Numbered from the stretch's first letter, positions 33,872 through 43,755 are shown. The stretch: DNA of 64,000 bases from Pleodorina starrii (GCA_030267565.1 BRXU01000016.1:1242501-1306500); one strand, 5' to 3'. Made by a program: numbers and translations. The notes: a model not told the origin generated them from the sequence alone.

Positions 33872-36322
33872 TCACAGCTTGGGGGCTGCCGCAGCTGCCG
33901 CCGCCTTCGCAACGCCCGCCGCACCCGTCGCCGCCGTACTCCCGCCCGCCACCGCCCCTACCCCTTGCGCAGCGGCGGCGGCAGCCGCCGCCGTCGCCGT
34001 CGCCGCCGCCGCCCCAGTCCCCGCCTCGGCCGCCTTCGCCTTCGCCTTGGCCTTGGCTGCCTGCGCCGCGCCTGCGCCTGCCAGCGTCTTGCGCGCCAGG
34101 AACAGCATGCCAAAGCAGAACACCCACTCCAGCAGCCCCTCGGGCATCTCCAGCGCGACGCGCCCGCCGGCGGCGCCGCCGGCCAGCGTGCCCGCCGCCA
34201 ACGCCGCCGCCATGCGCCAGTCGACGTTGCCCAGTCGGGCGTGCTGCGCCAGCCCCACCAGGGAGGGCGCCACCATGGCAGTGAGGGAGGTGCCCAGGAC
34301 CGACAGCTGAGGCAGGCCGGTGGCGATGGTGAGCAGCGGCGTTACCACCGTCCTGCGTTGCGTTGCGTTGCGTTTCCAGGAGGGGGTTGCGCGGAGGGGG
34401 TTGCCAGTAGGGGGTGCATGAGAGGTTGGTTGGGCGGGACTTGAGGGGTGAATGACACAGGTTGGTTGCCAGTGATGAGTTATCCGAGGAACCCGGGACT
34501 GGGACCCGGGAAGAGCGGATGAGGACCAGGAGGCCCAGAGCTTGAAGCTTGGTTGTGAATTGTGAGTGTAGGGGCCCGTGGGCGGCGCGGGGCGGGTGGC
34601 AGCACCGGTGGAGAAGGCGGGACAGCGGGGCGCAGAGGAGCAACCAGCCGCCGTGTCTCCCGGCCTGATCCAACCTTTACCCTCTGCCCCGTAGGGATGA
34701 GGTTCTCCCATTCTCCCGTCGCCTGCCCGCCCTCCTTAGGCACACACCCCCCTACGCAACGCCAAGCGAGACGCTATGCACGCAAATGCCCCCCAAACGA
34801 CGCACCCGCCGCCGATCCCCAGCAGCCCCGACGCAAAGCCCGCCACCGCGCCCGTCGCCACCAACACCGCGTCACTGCCGCGAAGCGCCCGCCACAGCGC
34901 CTCCGGCGCCGCGGCGGCGGCGCCGGAGGCGCCGCCGCCGGCTTCGCCGGCGGCCGGCGGCGCCGAAGTCACCGTCTCCGCCGCCGCCGCCGCCGCCGTC
35001 GTCGCCTGCTGGTCGCCCTTTCCTGCGAAGTTCTTTTGGATGACGGGTTTGAGGGGCACCAGCGGCGCCACGGCGAACAGCCAGTAGGCCAGCAGGCGGC
35101 GCAGCGCGGCGCAGTCGACGGCGTGGGTGGCGCGCGCGCCCAGCGGGACGGTGGCGATGGCGGCGGCGGAGATGATGCCGGCGGAGGTGAGGTCGACGGC
35201 GCCACTGGACCAGTAGACGTAGCCGGCGGCGCTGCCGGTGGCTGCCACGGCGGCGAGGGAGGTGCCCGAGATGACCCGTTGCGGGATCGTCCTGGCGGAG
35301 TCGGGTCGGGTCGGGTTGGGTCGGGTCGGGTCGGGTCGGGTCGGGTCGGGTCGGGTTGGGTTGGGTTGGGTTGGGTTGGGTTGGGTTGGGTTGGGTTGGG
35401 TTGGGTAGGGTTGGGTCGGGTCGGGTTGGGTCGGGTTGGGTGGGGATGGGTCGGGTTGGGTCGGGTCGTTCGGGGGAAAGAAAGCAACGAGCGGCAACGA
35501 AACGGTCGTTCGAAGGAGGGGGGCGCAGGACGGCGGCTTGCCCGCGCTTTGCGCGTCAGAGGGCGCGGATGTTCCAGGCGCGCTTTGGGCGGATTGCATG
35601 GATACGTTTCGCGGGGATGGATCGTGCCGGTTAATCGTGCCGTTTAAACACGAAGGATGGAAGGCCACCAGCTGCCGGGGTGTGAGCTACACGGGGGTGG
35701 TGGTGGTGGTGGCGGTCGTGGTCTTTCGCGTCGGTATTGGTGTTACATAATGGTGGTTGTGGTGGTTGCGGTGGTTGTGGTTGTGGTGGTGGTAGGCAGC
35801 TGGTGGATACCCGGGTCAACAACAGCAACGAACACGTCCACCGGAAAGCCCTCCCCCCTGAACCTGAGCCTACAAACCCTAACCCCAACGTCGTCGTCTC
35901 TTACTTGCAGATGTTGGCGATGATGGGCGAGATGAGCACGCCGCCGCCCACGCCCACCAGGCTGCCAAACGCACCCGCCAGCGCTCCCACCGCCAGCGCC
36001 AGCTTGCGAGCCTTGGCCAGCGTCTTGTCCGGCAAGTCAGCGACGCCTGGGGGCGTGGCGGGGGTTATCCACGTTTAGGCCGGAGGGCAGGTGTCGTTCA
36101 TCATGCCGCGCGGCCACGTGGTGTTTGGACACGTTGCTGGAGAACCCGGTCTATCTCACCTGTTCCCATTTCCCGACGTGCCGTCAGCCATATCCCCGGG
36201 CAGTGCTGCGTCCAAGCGCCGACTTGACTTGCTCGCCCCGCCGCGTGCTCCGCAGCTCGGCAGCTCCCGCCTCGGGCGATGGTCAGCCTGGCGAGACGCT
36301 GCAGCGCGGCCGTGCGCGACAT
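33872..36322 (-). CDS. TauE/SafE-family membrane transporter (4 exons)
   Basis: TauE/SafE proteins are polytopic membrane permeases proposed to export sulfite or organosulfonates. Four exons join in frame to 423 aa: 36322-36160, 36046-35905, 35291-34806 and 34352-33872. Residues 1-54 are Arg/Ala-rich with few acids (MSRTAALQRLARLTIARGG...), suggesting organelle import. Both halves of the family's internal duplication are present. The first has AGAFGSLVGVGGGVLISPII and ISGTSLAAVAATGSAAGYV; the second has GFASGLLGIGGGTVVTPLLT and LPQLSVLGTSLTAMVAPSLV. The second GxGGG motif is rebuilt exactly across the intron between 34806 and 34352, a strong check of the model. Several helices are hydrophobic enough to span the membrane. 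The C-terminus is an Ala-rich tail. Intron 2 (35292-35904) contains a pentanucleotide satellite. The substrate cannot be inferred. Confidence 0.88.
35298..35472. repeat. Pentanucleotide satellite (GGGTC/GGGTT)n in TauE/SafE intron 2
   Basis: More than 30 units of a 5-bp repeat form block-wise variants: GGGTC at both ends and pure GGGTT in the middle (about 35355-35410). It begins six bases from the 3' splice acceptor of exon 3 in gene sense. Confidence 0.9.
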
Positions 36323-37131
36323 GACGGCGCCCGCGGGGGTTGCTTGTGGCTGGGTGTGACGTGCAGCGCGGCAAGAACGACAGCGGCGACGCTTTGCGTG
36401 TCAGCCGGGGAGCGGACGGAGAGGCGAGGCCCTCAGCCCCGGTACTCGTCAATCGCCTTCCACATGCCTGTGGATGGAGGGCCATGGTGGAGCGGTTTGG
36501 TTGTGATGGCGGGATGTAGGATGGAAGTTTACGAAGACCGATGCATGGGACACATGAGAAGCGACCATCGCACCGCAACGGCATGCATGCATAGTTGCGC
36601 ACATGCAGCGCTACCTTTCTTCTTGAAGCCTGGCTCGCCCTCTCTAAACTCCTTTATCTCTCTGCTCTGGAGCGGAGCAAACGCGACTGGATACAGAACA
36701 CCGCCGATGAACAGACAAGCAGCAGCGACCTGCATGTCAGATGTATACTTCGATGTTACACATGTGCGGTGGTCGCAGTCGTGTACACAGGTGCTCGTCA
36801 ATGTGCACTTGCCGCGATAGCTCCTTTCGCCTTGCTATTCGTCATGGCGCACCATTAAAAAGAATACAAATAGACTCGAATACGAAGCACAATCTAGCCA
36901 ACGCTAGCGAAACAGGGTTTTGCAGGGGTTCCGGACAAATTCTACAACGGTTGGCCACGCCAACGGCCGCATCGCGGTCACACAAAAATTTCAGGCCGCA
37001 CCCACACTCCTGCGCACCAAGGATGTTGGGTAACTGCGTGCGTCTGCGCCAAACAGAATGGGTGCGTGTCGAGTCTCCGCTTGGCCAGAGTGTCAGCCGA
37101 GTGTACGCCGTAGCGACATTGGCTGAACGAG
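36323..37131. other. Intergenic between TauE/SafE gene and LINE
   Basis: This should contain the TauE/SafE promoter. Otherwise no feature is recognised; composition falls towards AT before the LINE insertion. Confidence 0.5.
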
Positions 37132-37143
37132 CAGCCTACAAGT
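37132..37143 (+). repeat. 5' target-site duplication of the LINE
   Basis: CAGCCTACAAGT, identical to 42791-42802. Its last three bases coincide with the first bases of the octamer array, so the exact 5' junction has 2-3 bp of ambiguity. Confidence 0.85.
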
Positions 37144-37865
37144 TCCACAGTTCCACAGTTCCACAGTTCCACAGTTCCACAGTTCCACAGTTCCACAGTT
37201 CCACAGTTCCACAGTTCCACAGTTCCACAGTTCCACAGTTCCACAGTTCCACAGTTCCACAGTTCCACAGTTCCACAGTTCCACAGTTCCACAGTTCCAC
37301 AGTTCCACAGTTCCACAGTTCCACAGTTCCACAGTTCCACAGTTCCACAGTTCCACAGTTCCACAGTTCCACAGTTCCACAGTTCCACAGTTCCACAGTT
37401 CCACAGTTCCACAGTTCCACAGTTCCACAGTTCCACAGTTCCACAGTTCCACAGTTCCACAGTTCCACAGTTCCACAGTTCCACAGTTCCACAGTTCCAC
37501 AGTTCCACAGTTCCACAGTTCCACAGTTCCACAGTTCCACAGTTCCACAGTTCCACAGTTCCACAGTTCCACAGTTCCACAGTTCCACAGTTCCACAGTT
37601 CCACAGTTCCACAGTTCCACAGTTCCACAGTTCCACAGTTCCACAGTTCCACAGTTCCACAGTTCCACAGTTCCACAGTTCCACAGTTCCACAGTTCCAC
37701 AGTTCCACAGTTCCACAGTTCCACAGTTCCACAGTTCCACAGTTCCACAGTTCCACAGTTCCACAGTTCCACAGTTCCACAGTTCCACAGTTCCACAGTT
37801 CCACAGTTCCACAGTTCCACAGTTCCACAGTTCCACAGTTCCACAGTTCCACAGTTCCACAGTTC
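37141..37865 (+). repeat. 90-copy perfect octamer array (AGTTCCAC)n
   Basis: There are 90 complete copies of AGTTCCAC plus a partial AGTTC, without any visible substitution, over 725 bp. The unit has no stop codon in any of the six frames, so long open frames cross it on both strands. It starts at the LINE's 5' target-site duplication and ends 19 bp before the ORF1 ATG, so it forms almost the entire 5' leader of the element. Confidence 0.97.
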
Positions 37866-37884
37866 GTAGTATGTTCAGTAGGGC

Positions 37885-38877
37885 ATGAGCAATAAGCGTA
37901 GCCCAGCTTCGCCGTATACCCCGCAAGCTAATAAAAAGACTATTAAAGAGATTGCTGCTATTGCACAGCGTGCTGCCAGAGATCTTCAAAGGGAGGAGTT
38001 GCGGCGTGAGGCCTCGCCGCCGCTAGCGGCAATGGCAGCCGAAGGGCAGCCAGCAGCGATTGCTGAACTCGCCAAGAACATTAATGCTCAGCTGGAGCAG
38101 ATACGGGTCCAGACTACGAAGAGCTCGGAAGACACAAATGGGATACTGAAAAGCATTAACGACATTCTCGGTCGTCAAGAGCAGCGGTTCGACCAGTTCG
38201 CTGGGAGAGTGGAAGGGCTGGAGAACCAAGTGCAACAGCTTATGGCGGAGAAAGGGCGGCGGGAGCAGCGGGATAAAGAGCTGGATGAGGCGCTCGCGAA
38301 GATACAGGTTCACCACGCTGTCAAGGAGCAGGCGCTACACGAGAATCGGCTACTCGCGCTGGTGCCAGAGGAGCACGTACCGGAGCTGCGCAGCATTATC
38401 ACCAGCGTCGTGAAAGAGGAGCGCCCGGGAGCGGACTACTCGTTCAGCATATCGCCGCGCCAGCCGAAGCAGGAGGCGCGAGGTGCCGCGGCTCAGGCCG
38501 CGGCTGCCGGAGCCTCGGCGCAGGGCGCGCGGCGGGGCGACAGGCCTTTGCGCCGGCTGGTGGATATCCGGGTCCTGCCGGAGGACCGCCGGGCACTGGC
38601 AACGCTGGGTGGTGTCCTAAACCGCAAGTACGGCATCGCGGTGATGGACGCACTCACGAGGCACGGGCGCGAGCTGAAGAACCAGCGCCTCGCCACCTAC
38701 ATCAAGCTGCGAGACGTGGACAAGCTCAACCCACGGTGGTCGCGGGGAGTCGACATTACGGTAGAGAGGAACGGACGACGTGTGCCCTTTGAGGGCCCGT
38801 GGATTCCGAGCGACCCTCGCGGGGCAGGCAGCGGTGACGGGGCAGCACGAGGGGGAAGCGACCATGACATGCGTTAG
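37885..38877 (+). CDS. LINE ORF1 protein (coiled-coil RNA-binding type)
   Basis: This 330-aa protein is encoded without introns. Residues 1-30 are basic (MSNKRSPASPYTPQANKK). Residues about 50-165 are heptad-rich and strongly helical (NDILGRQEQRFDQFAGRVEG, LENQVQQLMAEKGRREQRDK), consistent with a trimerising coiled coil. Residues 190-225 form a Gln/Ala/Arg linker. Residues 228-300 (LVDIRVLPEDRRALATLGGV ... ATYIKLRDVDK) form a basic globular domain in the position of the nucleic-acid-binding region of other LINE ORF1 proteins. No CCHC knuckle is present. Its role by analogy is to coat the element RNA and chaperone reverse transcription. Confidence 0.85.
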   Translation: MSNKRSPASPYTPQANKKTIKEIAAIAQRAARDLQREELRREASPPLAAMAAEGQPAAIAELAKNINAQLEQIRVQTTKSSEDTNGILKSINDILGRQEQRFDQFAGRVEGLENQVQQLMAEKGRREQRDKELDEALAKIQVHHAVKEQALHENRLLALVPEEHVPELRSIITSVVKEERPGADYSFSISPRQPKQEARGAAAQAAAAGASAQGARRGDRPLRRLVDIRVLPEDRRALATLGGVLNRKYGIAVMDALTRHGRELKNQRLATYIKLRDVDKLNPRWSRGVDITVERNGRRVPFEGPWIPSDPRGAGSGDGAARGGSDHDMR

Positions 38878-38913
38878 AGGGGTACGAGCCAGGAGGCTAG
38901 GGAACTTCGGTTG

Positions 38914-41900
38914 ATGCAATGGAACATCAGAGGTCTGAAGGAATGGAAATTGCAACAACACGAATTCATGGATATGGCGGTGAATTGTGACATCATGATC
39001 ATTACGGAATCACACCTATGCGATTTGAGGGCAATCAAGGATGCAATGCCGCAGGGGTCGCGACTTTTTTGTGCTGAAGGAACCGCTATGAGGGGAGGGG
39101 TCTTAGTCTGGGTGCATCAGAGTATTGCGAGGTCTGTCGTCTTGTTAGGGGTATCTCGTGTGCCGAGGGGTATGGAGAGTGTTTGGATCAGGGTTCAGTC
39201 TCATTCCTTGGCTATGAATGGGCGCAGCATGCTGGTTGGAGCTATCTATGCAGCACCGCAAGGCTCGCATATGTACGACACGCCTAGTGGCCGTACACGC
39301 ACGGATGCTCCTGACCACGTTTTTAACAGGTTAAAAGCTCTCCTGCGGCGCTATCAACGGCCATCCGATGAGGTTATTATCGCAGGAGATCTTAATGCGA
39401 GAGTCTCGGACATACGCGAACTCCCTGATGTGATCGGCGAGACTGATCTGGAAGAACGTGCAGGAGTTCACGTGGGGGGCATAGAGGCGATGTACGGTAT
39501 TCCGGACAGAGAGAGCAAGGACAGCAGCAGCAACAGGTTCGGAATGAAGCTGATTGACTTATGCAGGGATATGGGGCTGGTTATTCTGAACGGTCGCGTG
39601 GCAGGGGACCGAGAGGGAGAGATCACCTTCTGGAACAAAGGAGGTACGGGGGGCAGCGTTATAGATTTGTTTGTTGCGTCGCCATCCTTGTTTTGGAAAG
39701 CGACACATCTGGTCGTGCGTGATATCCCTGTAGCGATCGACGGCAGGAAAGTGGGCGAATTGCTAAGCGACCACTGCCCCGTCATGCTAAACCTGGCAGT
39801 AGCCTTGCGGGCGGCTCCCTCTGTTCGCGGGAAGCGCAGTGCTGTCTCTCGGCTTGATGCCCAGGGTTGGAAGCGATACAATAATCTTTTTAACGGGGAC
39901 ATTCTTCAGGGGGTGGAGCAGGTCATGTCTAAGCTTGGCGCTGGTGTTGATAGCACTCAAGCGGTTGGGGCGCTTACGTCATGTTTGATGAAAGCGATGG
40001 ATCAGGCGCGAGGGAGAAGTAGGACTGTCGAAAGGGCTCCGAGGGTATCAGTTAGACGTGATGGTGACGCGCCATGGTGGTCTCAGGAGCTGACCGATGC
40101 CAGGTCGGCTATGCTGCAGCAGAAGGCCAACATGCGAGCTGAAGGTGCTTTAGATGACGCTGAGTCAAAGGCCGAGTTTAGTAGGCTCCGCACACGATAT
40201 CAGCGGCTGCGGCGGGATGCGAAGGAGGCTTTCCGAGTGCAACACTTCGAATCTTTGGTGGATGAATGCAACAGCAACCCGAGGGCCCTGTGGTCACGGC
40301 TCGGCGACTCTGATGTTTCTGCTTGTCCGATAGAGGATATGGATGCGTGGCGCACTCATTTTGATAACTTGTTTAATGGGGAGTCGAATGCGACTGATGT
40401 TGAAAGGGCAAAAGTTATGCTGTGCCAGCTTAACTATCAGGTTTTGCAGGATGGTAACGACTGGGTCAAGTCAGACAGTTTCAAGGCGCGCGCAGACTCT
40501 GCTGCGGGCATTTCTGCACCTTTTTCTTGTGAGGAGGTTTGTCAAGCTATCAAACGGTTGCGGAACAATAAATCTTGTGGCCCCGGCAAAATTCCAGCTG
40601 AGTGTCTTAAGCGTGCGACGCGCATGGTCGAGAGGAAGGAGGTTAATGTGACTGCGCCGCTTCTGCGGGTTCTTTTTGAGCACATTCGTTCCACAGGGGA
40701 TTTCCCCAGTCAGTTCATTAGCTCTGTACTAACGCCTATCCATAAAAAGGGTGACGTTATGGACATGAGTAACTATCGAGGTCTTGCGGTGGGCGGAGTT
40801 TTGGCTAAGCTGTACGCGTTCTTGCTTGAGAACCGTCTTAACGGCTGGAGTGAGAATTGCGGCGCGCGTTCACCGTATCAGGGGGGGTTTCGTAGGAAGC
40901 GAGGCACGGTTCATAATATATTCGCGCTGCGACACCTATTAGATTCTCATCGGCGGGCAGGTGGGGCTATCAATCATCCACTCTTCGTTTGCCAGATCGA
41001 TTTCGAAAAGGCTTTTGACAGGGTTCCCCGTGACTTGCTTTGGTTGCGATTGGAGGAGCGTGGGCTTAGCCCTGAAGCACTGAAAGCCATTAAAGCCTGC
41101 TACGATAAGGTCACCCTTAAGCTGCTGCGCGTTAACGGCGCAACGGGTTGCCCCTTCGAGTCTTCCCAGGGAGTCAAGCAAGGGTGCCCGCTTAGCCCCA
41201 CGTTGTATGGCATTTTTGGAGAGAGCTTTGCGGATTTTATCGACGTCTTGGACAGGGATCGCCCCTCGTTCATGTACGCGAACAAGTGTCCTTGTGCAGA
41301 TGGTTTTAGGATTCCCTTACTGCTGTACGCAGATGATCTTAGTTTGTTTGCACGCTCAAGGGCGCGTCTGGAACGGTTGCTACAGATGCTTGGGTTATGG
41401 TGTGCGACCTTTGGTATGCGGGTGAATGTTAAGAAAACAGAAATTTTAGGCGTACACGCCAACCCGCGCATTCGAGAAGTGATGGGTTTAGGGCCTCCGT
41501 TCGTCATGTCTAGCTGGGAGAACGGTCAGTGGGCCTCTAAGCCTATCGATTGGGTGGGACGTGCGCGGTATCTGGGGATCCACTACGGACCAGATTTGCC
41601 TTTCGTGTCATGCACTGACGAGCTTTTTTCGGCAGGGCAACGTGCCATTTTCTCTTTAATAAATAAGCTGCGACGGCAGGGGCTTCTTCTTCCCGGGGTA
41701 GGGCTAAAATGCTTTAATGCACAGATCCGGCCAATCCTCTCTTACGGGGCTCAAGTTTGGGCTCCAGATCTTCTTGTTCAGATCCTGGAGGCAGACGAAT
41801 CGCGGACTTGCCTGTTTGACAGGGCTGTTGCCGATCGGATGGTAGGGCTTCAGCTCTCGTATTTACGTGCCTTAGCGTGTGTTAAAACTGCCACCACCGC

Positions 41901-42657
41901 GTTGGTGTTTCGGGAATTTGGCCAACACCCCCTTCATTTGTTTTGGGCGAGGCTCATCTTTCGTTTTTGGAATAAGTTGGTGGAGTCCGAGAGTTCTATT
42001 TACCATCATGTTTTTAGAGAAGAGCTACGTTTCGCCTTAATGGGAGACGGCCTTCATGATTCGTGGGGTGCGAAGGTTCTAAGGGTGCTTCGGGCGCTGG
42101 GGTACGACGTGGATAGTGTGACTGGGAGTTTGGATACCGAGAGCAAGGTGGATGCTTTGTCTTCTCATAAGTTGGATATTCCTTGGCTGCTTGGTGAGCT
42201 TAAGGATAGGCTGGATGCGGGCTGGGCTAATGAGCGTCTCACCGTAAATCCTCGCGACTTTGTTTCTGATAACCGTCGGCCGGGGGTAAAGATGTGTCGG
42301 TATGAGCACTGGATGGGCGACCCCAGCCATCTCAAGACGTACATCCCCTCCAGTCATCATCGGAGTTTGATTCGTTTCCGCCTTTGCTGTTGGGCGATTG
42401 AGGTTAACCGTCCGAATGGTAGAACGAGAGCGGATCGTGTTTGCCCTATGTGTAATACCGGTGCGGTTGAAGACGAGTACCACGTTTTTCTGGAGTGTCC
42501 TGCTTATGAAGGCATTCGCCAGAATTTGCAGTTATCGGACGCGTTGCCTAATGGTAATATGTGCGCTGTCATGACACTAGGAGATCAGCGTTTGATTGCT
42601 AAAGCGCTCCACGAGATGCGTCGGTTACGAAGTCTGAGTACCGGCATACCAGTTTAA
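38914..42657 (+). CDS. LINE ORF2 protein: AP-endonuclease + reverse transcriptase
   Basis: This is an uninterrupted 1247-aa protein from the ATG at 38914 (MQWNIRGLKEW). The APE-type endonuclease is N-terminal: QWNIRGL, ITESHL, AGDLNA (residues 157-162) and SDHCPV (285-290, with the catalytic D-H pair). Reverse transcriptase motifs are PYQGGFRRKRGT, CQIDFEKAFDRVPR (catalytic D696), GVKQGCPLSPTLYGIF and YADD (805-808). A C-terminal knuckle CPMCNTG ... EYHVFLECP starts at residue 1177. All key residues needed for nicking and reverse transcription are present, with no stop or frameshift. It follows ORF1 by 36 nt, so reinitiation or an internal entry mechanism is implied. Confidence 0.95.
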   Translation: MQWNIRGLKEWKLQQHEFMDMAVNCDIMIITESHLCDLRAIKDAMPQGSRLFCAEGTAMRGGVLVWVHQSIARSVVLLGVSRVPRGMESVWIRVQSHSLAMNGRSMLVGAIYAAPQGSHMYDTPSGRTRTDAPDHVFNRLKALLRRYQRPSDEVIIAGDLNARVSDIRELPDVIGETDLEERAGVHVGGIEAMYGIPDRESKDSSSNRFGMKLIDLCRDMGLVILNGRVAGDREGEITFWNKGGTGGSVIDLFVASPSLFWKATHLVVRDIPVAIDGRKVGELLSDHCPVMLNLAVALRAAPSVRGKRSAVSRLDAQGWKRYNNLFNGDILQGVEQVMSKLGAGVDSTQAVGALTSCLMKAMDQARGRSRTVERAPRVSVRRDGDAPWWSQELTDARSAMLQQKANMRAEGALDDAESKAEFSRLRTRYQRLRRDAKEAFRVQHFESLVDECNSNPRALWSRLGDSDVSACPIEDMDAWRTHFDNLFNGESNATDVERAKVMLCQLNYQVLQDGNDWVKSDSFKARADSAAGISAPFSCEEVCQAIKRLRNNKSCGPGKIPAECLKRATRMVERKEVNVTAPLLRVLFEHIRSTGDFPSQFISSVLTPIHKKGDVMDMSNYRGLAVGGVLAKLYAFLLENRLNGWSENCGARSPYQGGFRRKRGTVHNIFALRHLLDSHRRAGGAINHPLFVCQIDFEKAFDRVPRDLLWLRLEERGLSPEALKAIKACYDKVTLKLLRVNGATGCPFESSQGVKQGCPLSPTLYGIFGESFADFIDVLDRDRPSFMYANKCPCADGFRIPLLLYADDLSLFARSRARLERLLQMLGLWCATFGMRVNVKKTEILGVHANPRIREVMGLGPPFVMSSWENGQWASKPIDWVGRARYLGIHYGPDLPFVSCTDELFSAGQRAIFSLINKLRRQGLLLPGVGLKCFNAQIRPILSYGAQVWAPDLLVQILEADESRTCLFDRAVADRMVGLQLSYLRALACVKTATTALVFREFGQHPLHLFWARLIFRFWNKLVESESSIYHHVFREELRFALMGDGLHDSWGAKVLRVLRALGYDVDSVTGSLDTESKVDALSSHKLDIPWLLGELKDRLDAGWANERLTVNPRDFVSDNRRPGVKMCRYEHWMGDPSHLKTYIPSSHHRSLIRFRLCCWAIEVNRPNGRTRADRVCPMCNTGAVEDEYHVFLECPAYEGIRQNLQLSDALPNGNMCAVMTLGDQRLIAKALHEMRRLRSLSTGIPV

Positions 42658-42790
42658 CTTGGTTGCTTGATAAATATTTCTTTATGTTTCCTTTCTTGAT
42701 TTCTATCTAGTTTTATCGGGTTCTAGTGGTCCATGAGCCTCCTGGCTCGTCTGGGCCTTACGAGCTCAAAGCTTGTAACATCATCATCAT
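42658..42790 (+). other. LINE 3' UTR with TGTAA and (CAT)4 tail
   Basis: This 133-bp, AT-richer 3' UTR contains TGTAA at 42774-42778, the host-type polyadenylation word. It is followed at once by four CAT units (42779-42790) that abut the target-site duplication. The microsatellite tail replaces a poly(A) tail. Confidence 0.8.
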
Positions 42791-42802
42791 CAGCCTACAA
42801 GT
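42791..42802 (+). repeat. 3' target-site duplication of the LINE
   Basis: CAGCCTACAAGT, an exact match to 37132-37143. Confidence 0.85.
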
Positions 42803-43444
42803 CTTGCTTTTCATTGGTCCCCAACCAACAGACACGGTAACGTCACCTGCGCCAGGCCACTGTAAGGAGTGCTATCCTTACGACTTCAACGACTGTACGA
42901 CATGGCCCTTATCCTTGCGTTCTGCAAATCACCGGCCACCGCACCACGCGGGTGGAACCAATGTCCAAACATCCCCCCTGGCTGGCAGGCCATTTGAGGA
43001 ATCATACTATGATTCGTACGTGCTCGTGCCTCTCAACAACCAATCGAAGAACCTGCCTCTTTGGCCATGAATCATGGGCCTCATTCGCTTAACGCGCCGC
43101 GCAAACCCACCCAACTGCTGGACCTCGTATCCCGCGCAGAACGGCGATGTGGCCTTTCCCTGCGGTACTCAGCGCTCCTCAGGATTCCCTAGAAGCCCTT
43201 CACGTGCCCGCATCTTCATCGTTGACCTCCTGACCCTACCCTACCCTGCAAAATGACACGCAAACCTCGCCCCCCGCCCAAACCGCCCACGGCACCAGAA
43301 CCACACTTCCCACAGCCGCAATTCCAAGCGAGGTGTCAGCACCCGAGATGTCAGCAGCTGCTGCTCACCGCCGGCGCCGCCCCCATCCCCCGCCCGCCCT
43401 GCCCCTCACTCCATCCTCCAAGCCTCGCGCCCTGCCCCTCCCGT
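42803..43444. other. Flank between LINE and the coiled-coil gene's 3' end
   Basis: No coding sequence is recognised; probably intergenic and distal 3' UTR of the minus-strand coiled-coil gene. Confidence 0.45.
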
Positions 43445-43755
43445 GGCAGCTGCAGTGGCGGCCACTGGTAGGGTACAAGTGGCGGCCACTGATAGGGTGG
43501 CGGCCACTGGTAGGGTACAAGTGGCGGCCACTGGTAGGGTACAAGTGGCGGCCACTGATAGGGTGGCGGCCACTGGTAGGGTACAAGTGGCGGCCACTGA
43601 TAGGGTGGCGGCCACTGGTAGGGTACAAGTGGCGGCCACTGATAGGGTGGCGGCCACTGGTAGGGTACAAGTGGCGGCCACTGATAGGGTGGCGGCCACT
43701 GGTAGGGTACAAGTGGCGGCCACTGATAGGGTGGCGGCCACTGGTAGGGTACAAG
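43445..43755. repeat. 42-bp minisatellite (GTGGCGGCCACTGRTAGG units)
   Basis: An 18-bp unit GTGGCGGCCACTGATAGG alternates with a 24-bp unit GTGGCGGCCACTGGTAGGGTACAA, about seven times. Each unit contains the palindrome GTGGCGGCCAC/GTGGCCGCCAC-like core GGCGGCC. It begins 25 bp past the stop codon of the coiled-coil gene and so probably lies in its 3' UTR. Apparent repeat proteins on either strand are shadows. Confidence 0.9.

Larger units (their letters stand above)
37144..42790 (+). mobile_element. Apparently full-length non-LTR retrotransposon (LINE, APE/RT type)
   Basis: In order the element has a 5' octamer array, ORF1 (37885-38877), a 36-nt spacer, ORF2 (38914-42657), a short 3' UTR and a terminal TGTAA-(CAT)4. 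It is flanked by perfect 12-bp direct repeats (37132-37143, 42791-42802), the target-site duplication expected of target-primed reverse transcription. Both ORFs are intact, and codon use is visibly less GC-rich than the host genes. Architecture (coiled-coil ORF1; APE endonuclease, RT and a C-terminal CCHC-type knuckle in ORF2; microsatellite tail) resembles the L1-like clade of green algae, but clade placement needs a phylogeny. Insertion looks recent. Confidence 0.93.

Noticed and set aside
37141..37865. CRISPR-like array
   Set aside because: The units are contiguous 8-mers without spacers in a eukaryotic genome; it is a tandem array.
36741..37989. Long open frames with repeated STVPQFHS or ELWNCGTV
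   Set aside because: They are artefacts of the stop-free 8-bp array in the LINE leader.
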